Part shown: one piece after another, positions 29,325-40,094 of the stretch
How positions within the stretch are numbered: the stretch's first letter is position 1
Layout of the letters: each line of letters starts with the position of its first letter
Assembly: GCF_023078275.1 (NCBI RefSeq)
Contig: NC_062983.1
Location: 5,387,001 to 5,451,000, forward strand
Direction of reading: 5' to 3'
Source of the DNA: Leguminivora glycinivorella
Taxonomy: Eukaryota; Arthropoda; Insecta; Lepidoptera; Tortricidae
Length of the DNA: 64,000 nucleotides
The notes under the pieces: model-generated
Told to the model about the DNA's origin: nothing
The model's input: the letters and a program-made list of their open reading frames with translations, nothing else
Databases searched by the model: none
Made by a program: the position numbers and the translations under genes

Positions 29325-29947
29325 AAGTGGAACCCCAAGGGGACTCAGCTGAGTCAATTCTGACTTGCCTTCATTAACCGTCCAGAGGAACGGTCTGAGC
29401 TGTAGATCCAGGGCTGGAAGTGCTGAAGGGCATAACGCCGCGAGTAACTACGGAGAAAACGCAGCACCACCTCTCGACACCCCTGAGCCACTCATGCCGG
29501 TGTTGCGCCTGACCGCCTATATGCTTCGATAACTTGTGCATTCAATGTTATGGAAGGTGTCCAGACCTTTGTAATAGCCCATTATCATAATTAATTCAAA
29601 CTCGGTCCGGATCGTACCTGGTCCAACAGATCTCATTGGCTATTCAGCGTGGTAACGCTGCCGGTGTGATGGGGACATTTGAACTAGGTACGATTCGGGA
29701 CGGTTTCATTTAGCTTAAAGTTATTATTTTATATATGACGAAGCCTGTTGCGGATATCATCATTGGTTTGTTTGACGAAGCATGTTGTTGATTTGGATTT
29801 GTGGCCACCTCACGAAGCCTACGTTGCGGATGAATTTTCGCATGGGAGTAGTATTAAGTACTGTTTTATTTTAAGGTTGGAAGTGTAATTTTTGTACATG
29901 TATTCTTGTTTGACCCTAATAAATTTATATCACTGAAAAAAAAAAAT
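29325..29947 (+). mobile_element. 5'-truncated LINE 3' end with poly(A)
   Basis: A 37-codon end of a reverse-transcriptase polyprotein (29600-29713) reads YLVQQISLAIQRGNAAGVMG then TFELGTIRDGFI and stops. The IQRGNAA motif recurs at 47985. The 3' UTR has repeated GACGAAGCCTG/TTGCGGAT motifs, an AATAAA at about 29920 and an A-tail at 29937-29946. Upstream sequence (29325-29599) has stops, so the copy is dead. Confidence 0.75.
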
Positions 29948-29958
29948 CAAACTTAAAG

Positions 29959-30213
29959 TTAAACCCATACACTGGTATCTATTATGTCCATTTTATCTAC
30001 AATAGTTTCCAATGCCTGCTGAAACTGCTTCACAGGTAGATCATCATGTACCCGTGAATGCATGGGTTCCAGCAGACGTTCTACATCAAAGCTCTCCAAA
30101 CGGCCGTTTGGAGGGACTCTACGTGTTTTGGATCTATATCCCCACGCACGCCTTATAAACGACTGGGCTCGAAACCCAATGTAAAAAAAACCCGAGAGTT
30201 TAAAGCGGAGATA
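29959..30213 (-). pseudogene. Coding-like frame without ATG start, 84 codons
   Basis: On the minus strand a frame runs open from the edge of the MITE at 30214 to a TAA at 29959-29961. It has protein-like composition, not low complexity: FFYIGFRAQSF, RRAWGYRSKTRRVPPNG, RLESFDVERLLEPMHSRV, DDLPVKQFQQALETIV, MDIIDTSVWV. A possible 3' splice site (TTTCGAGCCCAG|TCG) at 30162 would give a 67-codon terminal exon. It is bounded by a Tc1-like MITE upstream and the poly(A) of a LINE downstream, and no second copy exists here. I do not recognise the protein. It may be the last exon of a host gene, a captured fragment, or a chance frame (84 codons without stop in this AT-rich DNA is unusual but possible). 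Confidence 0.45.
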
Positions 30214-30347
30214 CAGTCACCGGCATAAATAAGTGATGATTTCTGTACCTTGTCGCTTTTAATCGTTTGACAATTTCGTATGACATTTCAAAAAAGACGG
30301 TAATGTGACGAGGTGTAGATTTCATCACATTTTTACGCCGGTGATTG
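30214..30347. mobile_element. 134-bp MITE, TA target
   Basis: CAGTCACCGGC and GCCGGTGATTG ends, TA on both sides (30212-30213, 30348-30349). TIRs about 28 bp, imperfect. Tc1-like by ends and duplication. Confidence 0.75.
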
Positions 30348-30349
30348 TA

Positions 30350-30955
30350 CAAATAATAATATTAATTTCTTTTGCTCAAATTATCTTTAGCAGCAATGGA
30401 AAGATGGAGTCCGGCGACTTATGAGCTTTTTTTGATATTTTTATTCTTAAAAGGCACTAGAGATTATCAAAAAATTCCAAAAACGGCCTAATTGATTAAT
30501 GATTATGCCGCAAGAATGTATGCGAATAATGTATGTCACAGAACTCGTCCCAGTTAAAAATACTATACTATTCTTACTTCATTCAGCACTGCTCACGCAA
30601 ATACGATGAAAACCAGACTTGTTTACTCGACAGTTTCGTATTTAAATGGATACGAAACCTTAAGATGTCTCTATAAGGATTAAGGACGAATGATTATGTT
30701 ATGCCATACGAATAAATAAAACTTAAGGCCTCATATTTAAATCAAGCTATCTTTACATACATCTGCGTCAAGTCAGCGGAGCAACTTTTGGGCGCGTAGA
30801 AAAATGCCAGTCAATAGTTGTATCGTACTCAGAAACATTTAAAAAAAAATCTGAAATCTCTTTTTAATTAAAAAGAAAGTTTCCAAAATACAGACATGAT
30901 TTTATTTTCCTGTAAAAAATCCATGTTTCGTAAAATTTTCATATTTTTTTAACTA
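30350..30955. other. Unassigned AT-rich stretch
   Basis: No repeat copy, hairpin or frame worth reporting. Confidence 0.5.
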
Positions 30956-30957
30956 TA

Positions 30958-31303
30958 CAGAGTGGGGCCTGTAACAAAGGCGTAGAATTGAACTCTAGGC
31001 TATTCTCCTTATACTGATCAACATTTGTTCGGCGACTTTTAAAAATAACTTGTATTTTGATTTTTATCACCCTTGAAAGTTTTTTCTAAGAGGTAATGTA
31101 TTGCGAATTCTGTTAAGTCTAAAGTGTGACAGACAACGTCAATGACAACAATAATGGCGTACATTGAAGCTAATATTTATTTTGTATGAAAAATTAAAAA
31201 TTTAGACTTCATAATTTTTAAAAGTCACTGAACAAATGTTGATCAGTATAAGGAGAATAGCCTAACAGTTCAATTCTTCGCCTTTGTTACAGGCCCCACT
31301 CTG
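30958..31303. mobile_element. 346-bp MITE, TA target
   Basis: CAGAGTGGGGCCTGTAACAA and its exact inverse at the right end. Inner arms include AGGCTATTCTCCTTATACTG, TGATCAACATTTGTTC and inverses. TA at 30956-30957 and 31304-31305. Confidence 0.88.
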
Positions 31304-31317
31304 TATATTCAATTTGT

Positions 31318-31490
31318 AGAGGTTAACAATGTTCATAACTATTCTAAATTTCAAATCGATAGCATAAGTAGTTCTCGAGATATTTAGTAATGTGACAGAC
31401 AGACAAACAGACAGACAGACGGATAGATAGATGGACAGAGCGGCACCATAAGGGTTCCTTTTGTACCTTTTTGGTACGGAACCCTAAAAA
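31318..31490 (+). repeat. GGGTTCC-ending microsatellite element
   Basis: TTTCAAATCGATAGC, GTTCTCGAGATATTT, (ACAG)n, then CATAAGGGTTCC, a loop with TACCTTTTTGGTA, and GGAACCCTAAAAA. Different body from the GGGTTCC family but the same ending. Confidence 0.75.
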
Positions 31491-31782
31491 TATCTACGGC
31501 TCTATAGCTCCGGCTTATAAAATTATCGTATGGCTTAGGTATATGTTTCTCTAATAGGCTACTTGCCTCCTAGTCAAATCAGCTTCTTTTTAAGAACTGT
31601 CAAAACGAATTTGAACGACTTGCTAATACGGAATTAATATGAAATCGAATTGAGTGACGTCACGGTCAATTCAGTTACTTTATATATTTCTACCTCACTT
31701 ATTATAATAGAAATTGGATTTAAAAATAACTTCTGTCCATGTTTTTCTTATAATTATCTGATGCTTTATTTCGTGCATGGTA

Positions 31783-32237
31783 TAATAGTACATTACGATA
31801 CAAGTGCGTAAAAAAGGAAGTTCGAAACGAGTGGCGATAAATTAAAACACGACCGAAGGGAGTGTTTTAAATCGACACGAGTTTAGAATTTCCTTTTCGC
31901 ACGTGTATCGTACGACGTTTTTCAGTACAGATGAGCCTCCAAAGTTTCGACCTAGCATATAATGAACCGCTTCTCGCACTAGTGCGTAAAAAAAATATTT
32001 TTATATTTTTCAGTACAGATGGTGTTTTTTTTACGCACTAGTGCGAGAAGTGGTTCATTATATGTCAGGTCGAAACTTCGGATGGCCATCTGTACTGAAA
32101 AACGTCGTACGATACACGTGCGAAAAGGAAATTTGCAACTCGTGTCGATTTAAAACACTCCCTTCGGTCGTGTTTTAATTTATCGCCACTTGTTTCGAAC
32201 TTCCTTTTTTACGCACTTGTATCGTAATGTACTATTA
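31783..32237. mobile_element. GTACATTACG element, 455-bp palindrome
   Basis: TAATAGTACATTACGATAC at the left is mirrored by GTATCGTAATGTACTATTA at the right. Arms of about 215 bp match with few mismatches, meeting in an AT-rich centre near 32010-32030. Related copies 1888-2412 and 35714-35967 have one arm or rearranged arms. Confidence 0.85.
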
Positions 32238-32725
32238 TTTTAAGAACAGAAAAGTTCCCTATTCATGAGTGGTATTTAGGGATTAAGGCCTCTTAACACA
32301 CATCCACTCATATAAAAGTAATTTTCTAAACATTCATGACATGAAAATGACCCCTTCTGTACGGAGAAACGTCTATTTCTCCTTCAAGCCATTCAGTAAT
32401 CTGTCTTGTCCATCTCCTATTGTCCCGTCACCTCACAGCTTAGTTGGGTGATATTTCACTCCGCGATAACGATTGACAATACAGTTACCACAAATGTATG
32501 GCGCCATACAACGTCATCCTTCCCCTAGTATTCTTTACTCTATGGTACATATCTTTGACAAGACTTCAGCTAAATAGGAGTGTGGAAATGCTCATAAAGT
32601 TTATCTTTCGCAGTGGATTGTTCTTTAGGTTTAGTGCCTCGTAAAAATACTGAGTTTTAACAAAGACATATTGTAACTCCGTATAGACAGATAAAGTCTA
32701 AGAAAAAAACGTACCTCAAAACTAT
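32238..32725. other. Unassigned
   Basis: No repeat copy or coding signal recognised. Confidence 0.5.
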
Positions 32726-32922
32726 ACAGAAAAAGGTTCGGTGAGCTAGATGGCGATATACCTTTGGGGTACGCTCGGCTAGATGGCGCTAATATTAATT
32801 TTTGACATTTTAACACATATCAAGCTAAGAATAAGGGCCAAATTGTCATAACTGAAGTTCAAAAGTTTTAAGCCTGTGTCGAGAGATGGCAGTCTATGCA
32901 ATAGGATTACATCTGTCTGTCC

Positions 32923-32972
<50 letters not shown>

Positions 32973-33068
32973 GTGTGTGTCTGTCTGTGGCATTTCCTGA
33001 ACTTTTCGATTTAGACTGCGTTAGTAACTCCATCTAAAATCGGTACTATACTCGATCCTCTTTGGTTT
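32726..33068 (+). repeat. GCTAGATGGCG family copy 2 with (CTGT)n
   Basis: Same order as 4976-5220 but with an expanded CTGT/CCGT microsatellite at 32911-32989 between GGATTACATCTGTC and GGCATTTCCTGAAC; ends ACTCGATCCTCTTTGG. Confidence 0.8.
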
Positions 33069-33103
33069 TACCTATCTAGACGTCTGTCACGTCACTTTTA
33101 GAG

Positions 33104-33321
33104 TAAGGTACAGAGGAGCCAATCTCGACTGGGGGGCAAATGTAACTGGTCCATTTTTTCCATATTTTACAATGTTTGCATTATTAAATAGAGTGTCCAC
33201 CTGTTATATATGGTAGGCGTGTTCAGTGGATACAGGTAGAACTCAACATCATAGTGTAATAATGGAAAAAATGGATTAGTTACAATTGCCCCCCAGTCGA
33301 GATTTGCCCCGCTGTACATTA
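33104..33321 (+). mobile_element. GTACAGCGGGG MITE, intact form
   Basis: TIRs of about 55 bp: TAAGGTACAG, CAAATGTAACTGGTCCATTT and inverses ending CCCGCTGTAC. About 218 bp. Relatives: 3021-3495, 22712-22855, 35024-35265, 61752-61915. Confidence 0.85.
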
Positions 33322-33394
33322 CATCTATGTGTTAGCAAGGTCTTCATGACGGCCAATTGTACTCAAAAACCAAAAACATACATTTAGACCTAAA

Positions 33395-33960
33395 CAGAAC
33401 TCACGCCTGTATTCAGGCCATTTTTTTTTCAAAGTTGTCTACCCCACTTTTTTTTGGATTTGGACTTTTTATGTATTTCTACTCAGAATCGCGAGCTCTT
33501 TCAATCTTAATGGGAGAAAAAAAGTGTCGCAAGGTTTTTTCCCATTCTGTTACCATTTTTTCACACATTTTGTATGGCTGTAACGGAATTGAAGGTTTGA
33601 AAAATGTATGGAAATTTTGGGACATTTTTTTTCTCCTATCAGGATCAAAAGACCTCGCGATACTGAGTATGAATCGCGCAAAAAATACCCATGTTACAAA
33701 AAAAGTGGGGTGGACCACTTTGAAAAAAAAAATCCCATTTCCAACAGGGGTAGGTAGAGCACATAAAACTACTTCAGTTTCAGTGCCACTTTTATTAATT
33801 AAGGGGTATAAGGAAAACAGAATTGTGATATTACAGTGACAGGTTTCTAGCTCATTGGCCCACACCACAAATTGAACCCATATATCAAACAGTCGACTTC
33901 TACGACACCCACATGGGACGAAAGGCGGTGGTTAAATTCTTAATCCCCTTCAAAAACGTA
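33395..33960 (+). repeat. A-repeat copy split by a MITE
   Basis: CTCACGCCTGTATTC ends at about 33411 and the repeat resumes with CAACAGGGGTAGGTAGAGC near 33742, running to GTTAAATTCTTAATCC. Confidence 0.75.
33412..33730. mobile_element. CCCCACTTT MITE copy 1
   Basis: TTTCAAAGTTGTCTACCCCA and the inverse TGGGGTGGACCACTTTGAAA. The interior also has mirrored CTCAGAATCGCGAGCTC and GAGAAAAAAAGTGTC blocks, so most of the element folds back. Large frames on both strands (160 and 129 codons) mirror each other and are artefacts. Copy 2 at 36466-36783. Confidence 0.8.
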
Positions 33961-34016
33961 TTAAAATAAAATTCGTATGTTACATTTGCGTATTATTATT
34001 TTTAACAAACAATTTT

Positions 34017-34250
34017 ACTTAAAAATAAAAATTTGAAATAACCCCCGATCGGGACATAGTGGACCGATTATCATGAAACATGGCTAAGAACACTCCCGAC
34101 TAATTCAGCTTTCAAACAAAAGAACTAAATCTAAATCGGTTCATCCGTTTGGGAGCTACGATGTCTGTCTAGACACACACAAACAGACAGACAGACAGAC
34201 ACGTCAAACTTATAACACCCCGTCGTTTTTGCGTCGGGGGTTAAAAATGG
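34017..34250 (+). repeat. CCCCCGAC family copy
   Basis: Well-preserved copy, AAAATAAAAATTTGAAATAA to GCGTCGGGGGTTAAAAA, microsatellite at about 34176-34201. Confidence 0.88.
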
Positions 34251-34289
34251 TAGGCTATTAACTACGCTTACGATTTATTTATGTAATCA

Positions 34290-34461
34290 CTAGCTTTTGC
34301 CCGCGGCTTCGCTCGCGTTAAAAAGAGACAAAAAGTAGCCTATGTCACTCTCCATCCCTTCAACTATCTCCACTCAAAAAATCACGTCAATTCGTCGCTC
34401 CGTTTTGCCGTGAAAGACGGCTAAACAAACAGACACACACACTTTCCCATTTATAATATTA
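34290..34461 (-). mobile_element. Helitron-like 179-bp family, 5'-truncated copy
   Basis: Minus strand ends in GCCGCGGGCAAAAGCTAG followed by T. Its other end stops at TAATATTATAAATGGG, where a small foldback (34463-34553) is inserted. Full copies: 49875-50053 and 54740-54918. Confidence 0.7.
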
Positions 34462-34462
34462 C

Positions 34463-34553
34463 CAGAGATCGGATTTTTGTGCGTCATCTCATACTAAAAG
34501 TCATGAAAATGACGTAAGTCCCTAAGAATGTCGCAAATCCGTCCGATCTCTGA
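34463..34553. mobile_element. Small foldback, about 91 bp
   Basis: CAGAGATCGGATTTTTG with inverse CAAATCCGTCCGATCTCTG; ATATTA on both sides suggests insertion into the helitron-like end. Confidence 0.55.
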
Positions 34554-34783
34554 ATATTACATACATTACATTTATTATTGCTCGAGTGTCAGTAATGGCT
34601 CGAGTGCTTAACAAACTTTGCTCTCTTGTGAAACAAATAACAATTTCCTATCTCTCCACGCGAAAACATTTACAATGGTCGTGTTCCGTGAACTCTTGCG
34701 ATAAAAATACACAATAAATTGAATTATCTGGAAGAGATCGCTTTGTAGGCACGTAGCACGTTACACCCGATTCTTTTTTATTT

Positions 34784-35013
34784 CGACAACCGGTCTGGCT
34801 CAGTCGGTAGTGACCCTGCCTCCTAGCCGCGGTCCTGGGTTCGAATCCCGGCATTTATTTGTGTGATGAGCACAGATATTTGTTTTCTATGTATATAAGT
34901 ATGTATTTATCTATTTAAGTATGTATATCGTCGCTTAGCACCCATAGTACAAGCTTTGCTTAGTTTGGGGCTAAGTTGATCTGTGTAAGGTGTCCCCAAT
35001 ATTTATTTATATT
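34784..35013 (+). mobile_element. tRNA-derived SINE copy, complete boxes
   Basis: A-box-like TGGCTCAGTCGGTAG and B box GGTTCGAATCC are both present, 34 bp apart or so, followed by the usual body and (ATTT)n tail. One of the best-preserved heads in the window. Confidence 0.9.
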
Positions 35014-35023
35014 TGGAAACAGG

Positions 35024-35265
35024 TAAGGTACAGCGGGGCAAATCCCGACTTGGGAGAAATGTAACCGGTCCCTTTTTTCCATGATTTACAATGTGTGCAT
35101 TATTAAATAGAGTGTCCACTGGTTATATATGGTAGGCGTGTTCAGTGGATACATGTAGAACTCAACATCATAGTGTAATAATGGAACAAAATGGATCACT
35201 GGGGATCCATGGATGGCTGTGGGGGATGGTTCGACTGGGGTCGAGATTTGGCCCGCTGTACCTTA
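35024..35265 (+). mobile_element. GTACAGCGGGG MITE with internal duplication
   Basis: TAAGGTACAGCGGGGCAAAT at left and GCCCGCTGTACCTTA at right. The right half is expanded by GGGGATCCATGGATGGCTG. Confidence 0.82.
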
Positions 35266-35713
35266 AAGCATTTGAGTACAGTCTCACCTCACCTATCAAT
35301 GCGCCGAAGAAATTGTGAATGTTCATGGAAAATTATTATTATTCGGTATTGTTTTTCGCACACTTATTGCCAAGTGATCCGGTCAACAAAATGAGCCCTA
35401 AAGTGGCGTCTCTGCAATGGTGTTAGTGTAATCTGGCGTGCTTTTATTATTACGACAGTCGAATCAGAGGCTAAAAACATTGGATTATTCTCTTGTTTGT
35501 TTCATTGTTTTTATGTTATAATTTAGTTTTAGCGTTTGCAGACTATTGGACAGCTCGTAAAGTGATATTGGGATCCTGTTAATGTAATGTGTTTGTTTGT
35601 ATGGACCAGGGCTATGCCATACATACCACGTCCATAATTATATTTAATGTTAAATGTTTTTATTACATCTGCATGCCTCCTTTTTTATTTGCTATGTTGT
35701 GGCATTAAATAAT
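35266..35713. other. Unassigned
   Basis: Nothing recognised. Confidence 0.5.
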
Positions 35714-35967
35714 AGTACATTACGATACAAGTGCGTAAAAAAGGAGGTTTGTAAGGGAATAGTACATTACGATACAAGTGCGTAAAAGAGGAAGTTCGAC
35801 GATCGAAGGGAGTGTTTTAAATCGACACGAGTTACGAATTTCCTTTTCGCACGTGTATCGTACGACGTTTTTCAGTACAGATGAGCCTCCGAAGTTTCGA
35901 CCTAGCATATAATGAACCACTTCTCGCACTAGTGCGTAAAAAAACACCATCTGTACTGAAAAATAAA
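35714..35967 (+). repeat. GTACATTACG family, single-arm copy with repeated end
   Basis: The first 38 bases or so (AATAGTACATTACGATACAA, GTGCGTAAAA) occur twice in tandem (35711 and 35759). Then comes the rest of one arm to AAAACACCATCTGTACTGAA. Confidence 0.75.
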
Positions 35968-36465
35968 AATCGTCATATTTTTCCTTTCAGTATTAATGAT
36001 ACTTATTATTTAGATTTAGATATTGTACAATACTGCCATAAAAAATAAACTAGATTAGTTTTGGCATTAAACATTTTTGAACTAAGACATATTAATACAT
36101 TATTTTTGTACACACAGGAGAACCTCAAAAAATGGTCTGACTAGACGAAAACATATGCATCGGGGCTAGTAGTAGTAATATATTTCTGGCCATGCTTTAT
36201 CTTCTTTATCCATGATAATCATATTCATATTGACTGCACCAACACATCTAAATGCATACGTCAATATGTACATGCGCATATTATGTTTCTCTCATATGAG
36301 CCACCCCTACTTTTTACTGCCTACCCCCGTTTCAGGAAATTGTGTAGCGAGGTATGAAAGTTTATTGTTCATAGCCGCTTTACTTCATACCTCATCTCAA
36401 ACGATGTAGGGAAGCAACATATACACGGTGACACAAAAAGGACCATTCTAACTTTGCAATTTTGC
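35968..36465. other. Unassigned
   Basis: No repeat copy; short frames only. Confidence 0.5.
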
Positions 36466-36783
36466 TTTTTTCAAAGTTGTCCACCCCACTTTTTTTGTAA
36501 CATGGGTATTTTTTGCGCGATTCATACTCAGAATCGAGAGCTCTTTCGATCCTGATAGGAGAAAAAAAGTGTCCCAATATTTCCATACATTTTTTCGAAC
36601 CTTCCATTCCGTTACCGCCATACAAAATGTATGAAAAAGTGGTAACGGAATGGGAAAAAAACCTTGGAACACTTTCTTTCTCCTATTAAGATTGAAAAAG
36701 CTCGCAATTCTGAGTGGAAAACACATAAAAAATTCCAAATCTAAAAAAAAGTGGGGTGGACAACTTTGAAAAAAATGGCCCAT
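36466..36783. mobile_element. CCCCACTTT MITE copy 2
   Basis: Outer arms TTTTTTCAAAGTTGTCCACC / inverse. Inside, the halves mirror each other (GAATCGAGAGCTCTTTC, GAGAAAAAAAGTGTCCC). Overlapping minus-strand frames are artefacts of the palindrome. Confidence 0.8.
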
Positions 36784-36807
36784 TAGTGACTTGAGGTTAT
36801 AATGAAA

Positions 36808-37385
36808 ATTTTTAGGGTTCCGTAGTCAACTAGGAACCCTTATAGTTTCGCCATGTCTGTCTGTCTGTCTGTCTGTCCGTCCGTCCGTCCGTCCGTCCGT
36901 CCGCGGATAATCTCAGTAACCGTAAGCACTAGAAAGCTGAAATTTAGTACCAATATGTTATATCAATCACGCCAACAAAGTGCAAAACTAAAAAATGAAA
37001 AAAAAAAAAAAAAGTTTTATTAGGGTACCCCCCCCCCTACATGTAAAGTGGGGGCTGATATTTTTTTTATTCTAACTCCAACGTGTGATATATTGTTGGA
37101 TAGGTAATTAGGTATTTAAAAATGAATAAGGGTTTACTAAGATCGTTTTTTGATATTAATATTTTCGGAAATAATCGCTCCTAAAGGAAAAAAAAGTGCG
37201 TCCCCCCCTCTAACTTTTGAACTATATGTTTAAAAAACGAATGAAAAAAATCACAAAAGTAGAAATTTATAAAGACTTTCTAGGAAAATTGTTTTGAACT
37301 TGATAGGTTCAGTAGTTTTTGAGAAAAATACGGAAAACTACGGAACCCTACACTGACGCGACACGCTCTTGGCCGGTTTTTATTA
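36808..37385 (-). repeat. GGGTTCC family copy 3
   Basis: Minus-strand copy with (CTGT)n(CCGT)n at 36853-36902; ends TTTTTAGGGTTCCGTAGTC at left and GACACGCTCTTGGCCGGTTT at right. Confidence 0.85.
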
Positions 37386-37580
37386 TAGGACTAATGTTGA
37401 CATCGCAAGAAAATTTGGCTGCTTGATACATTGCGACTGTCATGGTGCCGCTCATTTCTATGGTATTTAGCCTTTCGTGATTTCAGCATTGGTTCCATAA
37501 TAAAAGTTGTTTATTATAACCTCAAGGTTACTATGCAAAACTTGAACGGTCCTTTTTATTTCAACCTGTATGTGAAGTAA

Positions 37581-37840
37581 CTACAAAATTAAAATTTTGA
37601 AAAAACCCCCGACCGCGACACAGTAGACCGATTTTCGTGAAACATGGCTAAGAACACTCCCGACTAACTCAGCTTCCAGACAAAAAAAAACTAAACCTAA
37701 ATCGGTTCATCCGTTCTGCAGCTACGATGCCACAGACAGACAGACACACACACAGAGACAGATAGACAAACAGACAGACAGACACGTCAAACTTAGAGGT
37801 ATAACACCCCGTCGTTTTGCGTCAGGGGTTAAAAACTTAA
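37581..37840 (+). repeat. CCCCCGAC family copy
   Basis: AAAATTAAAATTTTGAAAAA to GTCAGGGGTTAAAAAC, with mixed ACAG/ACAC microsatellite at about 37731-37785. Confidence 0.86.
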
Positions 37841-37887
37841 TACTTAATACCTCTTGATGTCATTAAATATATTGGTGGTACAATAAA

Positions 37888-38326
37888 GAGTTTTCCCCTC
37901 ACTAGCTCGGAAACGCGTGTTTTGTCCTTTAATACCAGCGGGTAAAAACGCATTTTATCCACTAGTGGGTAAAGTAATTTGACCTTGAATAAAGTCAAAT
38001 TAACTGCTTTAAAATTGATAAAAGTAGGTGAATCTAGTAATAAAGATGATTTACCACCTGTGGAACTACTGGAAGCAGTGATAAACGCATTTTTTGCGTT
38101 GTGGTTTCCTCGCTATAGTGAGGGGAAAAGTTTTGTGTTACACTCGGGGGCAAATGTATTTTACTTCTCGTGTGTTAAAAAACTCGCAAGTTCAGGATTC
38201 TATTCTCGAGCCACTCGCCTCGCTCGTGGTTCAACTATAGAATCCTTTCACTTGCTCGTTTTTCAATTCCACACTCGGCGTTAAAATACAACTTTGCCCC
38301 CTTGTATAACAAATAACTATTACTTG
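37888..38326 (-). repeat. CAAGGGGGCAAAG family copy 2
   Basis: Complete inverted copy from TTTTCCCCTCACTAGCTCGG to CCCCCTTGTATAACAAATAA. The 101-codon frame inside (37979-38284) is present by chance and is closed in other copies. Confidence 0.85.
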
Positions 38327-38700
38327 TTTACAAGAGAACGTATAGTCGTCAATAAAAGTGTTATAATTTTTCGAGGCGGTAACTTCTACTTATTTTATAG
38401 TCCCGACAGCCGATGTGTTAAACTCCTTTATCCGTGTAGCATACCCTAAGCCTGCCATATTTGAAATGGCAGTAGTCGCAGACATAAACCTAGCCAGACA
38501 TACACCCAGACCCGTCTTCGCTCGTAAAACCTAAAATAAGCCATAAAATATTGTCTGACGTCGATTCGAACGCACACAAGAATATTTGAAACGTGTTTTT
38601 CTGATCTTCTTACGGCAAGCAAATCAAATCAAGTCAGCAAATAGGCCACAGGGGCACTTTTACACGTCAACGCCAGTATACAATTGAAAATAGAATTGAA
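38327..38700. other. Unassigned
   Basis: No support for any feature. Confidence 0.5.
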
Positions 38701-38875
38701 ATTACATACATACATACAACATACATACAATCACGCCTGTATCCCATAAAGGACTAGGCAGAGCACATGAAACTACTAAAGCTTCAGTGCCACTCTTGGC
38801 AAGTAAGGGGTTGAAAGAAAATGAAACTGTGACATTGCAGTGACAGGTTGCCAGCCTCTCGCAATAACAATTGAT
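38701..38875 (+). repeat. A-repeat, 3'-truncated
   Basis: (ACAT)n, CACGCCTGTATCCCATAAAG, and GTGACAGGTTGCCAGCCTCT, then stops. Confidence 0.8.
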
Positions 38876-39864
38876 AATATTAATTCTAACTACAATATAA
38901 AGCTACTATAATTCATTAGAGATGTATAAGGTCTATAAATGTCGATAAACAACTAGAAATTACACATAATTTTAAAAGAGTACATACAGATACAAAAAAA
39001 TCTAAAATAACTTATAAAAAATAAAAATAAAAGAAAAAATTGTATTCAGTCGGTATGTAATATACTAAGTAAAGTAATTTAGATAAAATAAACAATATAT
39101 TAACATTGGGGGCATATTATATATACGCATCAACCCAGCCGTAAACTAAGCACAGATTTAATATGGGGAATAAGCGACACTTAGTCACTTACAAATTTCT
39201 GTGTTATCAATTATCATACTAAGAACAAGATGACATTAAAAATTAAGGAAATAACTTTAAATATGGCAGACAACAGGCAACAGACAACAGGGGTACCTGT
39301 ACATGTCCTTACCGGGATTCGAATCCATTACGGCTGAACACTCATTTACCCTAAATGTGAATATAAAAACTGAGACGCCGTAATGCAATAATTCTTATTT
39401 ATTGATAAGAACCTTAGTTAAAAACGTATACATGTTAATTCATTGAAATATATTGCAAAAAGTAAGAATCTAGACTTCTGTCTTCAGTTGACAGCAATTC
39501 AAAAATATGACAGCTATATCGATTCTCTATGGTCAATCTTCTTGCTGGCCACGACAACGCCAGACAGTTTGTCAACATCAAATATCATTCTAATATCTGT
39601 CCGTTCGAATCGGCCAGCCATAAAATATAGTCTGAGCATTTAAATTTATCTGAGCAACCAAGCCTGGAGAAGCTTTTCTTGCTAATTGTAATAAAATTTG
39701 AGCGAATATAATTTATCTGCGGAATGGAGTCGTAAAATCGGATGAATTTTGATAACTTGTTAAGGAGAGATTAGCGAGCTAAAATAAAGTTATGGCTTAT
39801 AAAAAAGATAGTGCGACATCCTCTGAGAAATTCGTTTTGAAAAATAACATCATCCTCCTTGTAT
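38876..39864. other. Unassigned, one SINE scrap
   Basis: About 39317-39335 is CCTTACCGGGATTCGAATCC, a B-box scrap of the SINE on the minus strand. The rest has no supportable feature; a 66-codon frame at 39443-39643 is not recognisable. Confidence 0.45.
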
Positions 39865-40085
39865 TACCGCGGCATTCGCCACGGCTCATGGGAGCTTGGG
39901 GTCCGCTTTGACAACTAATCCCAAGATTTGGCGTAGGCACTAGTTTTACGAAAGCGACTGCCATCTGACCTTCCAACTCGAAGGGTAACTAGGCCTTATT
40001 GAAATTAGTCCGGTTTTGCTCACGATGTTTTCCTTCACCGAAAAGAGACTGGCAAATAGCAAAGGCAATATCGAAAGTCGCGCGC
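39865..40085 (+). repeat. GACTGCCATCTGACC repeat
   Basis: GCATTCGCCACGGCTCATGG, TTTTACGAAAGCGACTGCCA, TCTGACCTTCCAACTCGAAG and TTTTCCTTCACCGAAAAG. Same family as 10985-11225 (which is inverted). Confidence 0.7.
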
Positions 40086-40094
40086 TTGTACCTT

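Noticed and set aside
33357..33868. Large overlapping frames on both strands (160 and 129 codons)
   Set aside because: They lie on a near-palindromic MITE and an A-repeat; each frame mirrors the other and copies elsewhere are closed.
37979..38284. 101-codon frame
   Set aside because: Lies entirely in a CAAGGGGGCAAAG repeat whose other copies do not keep the frame.
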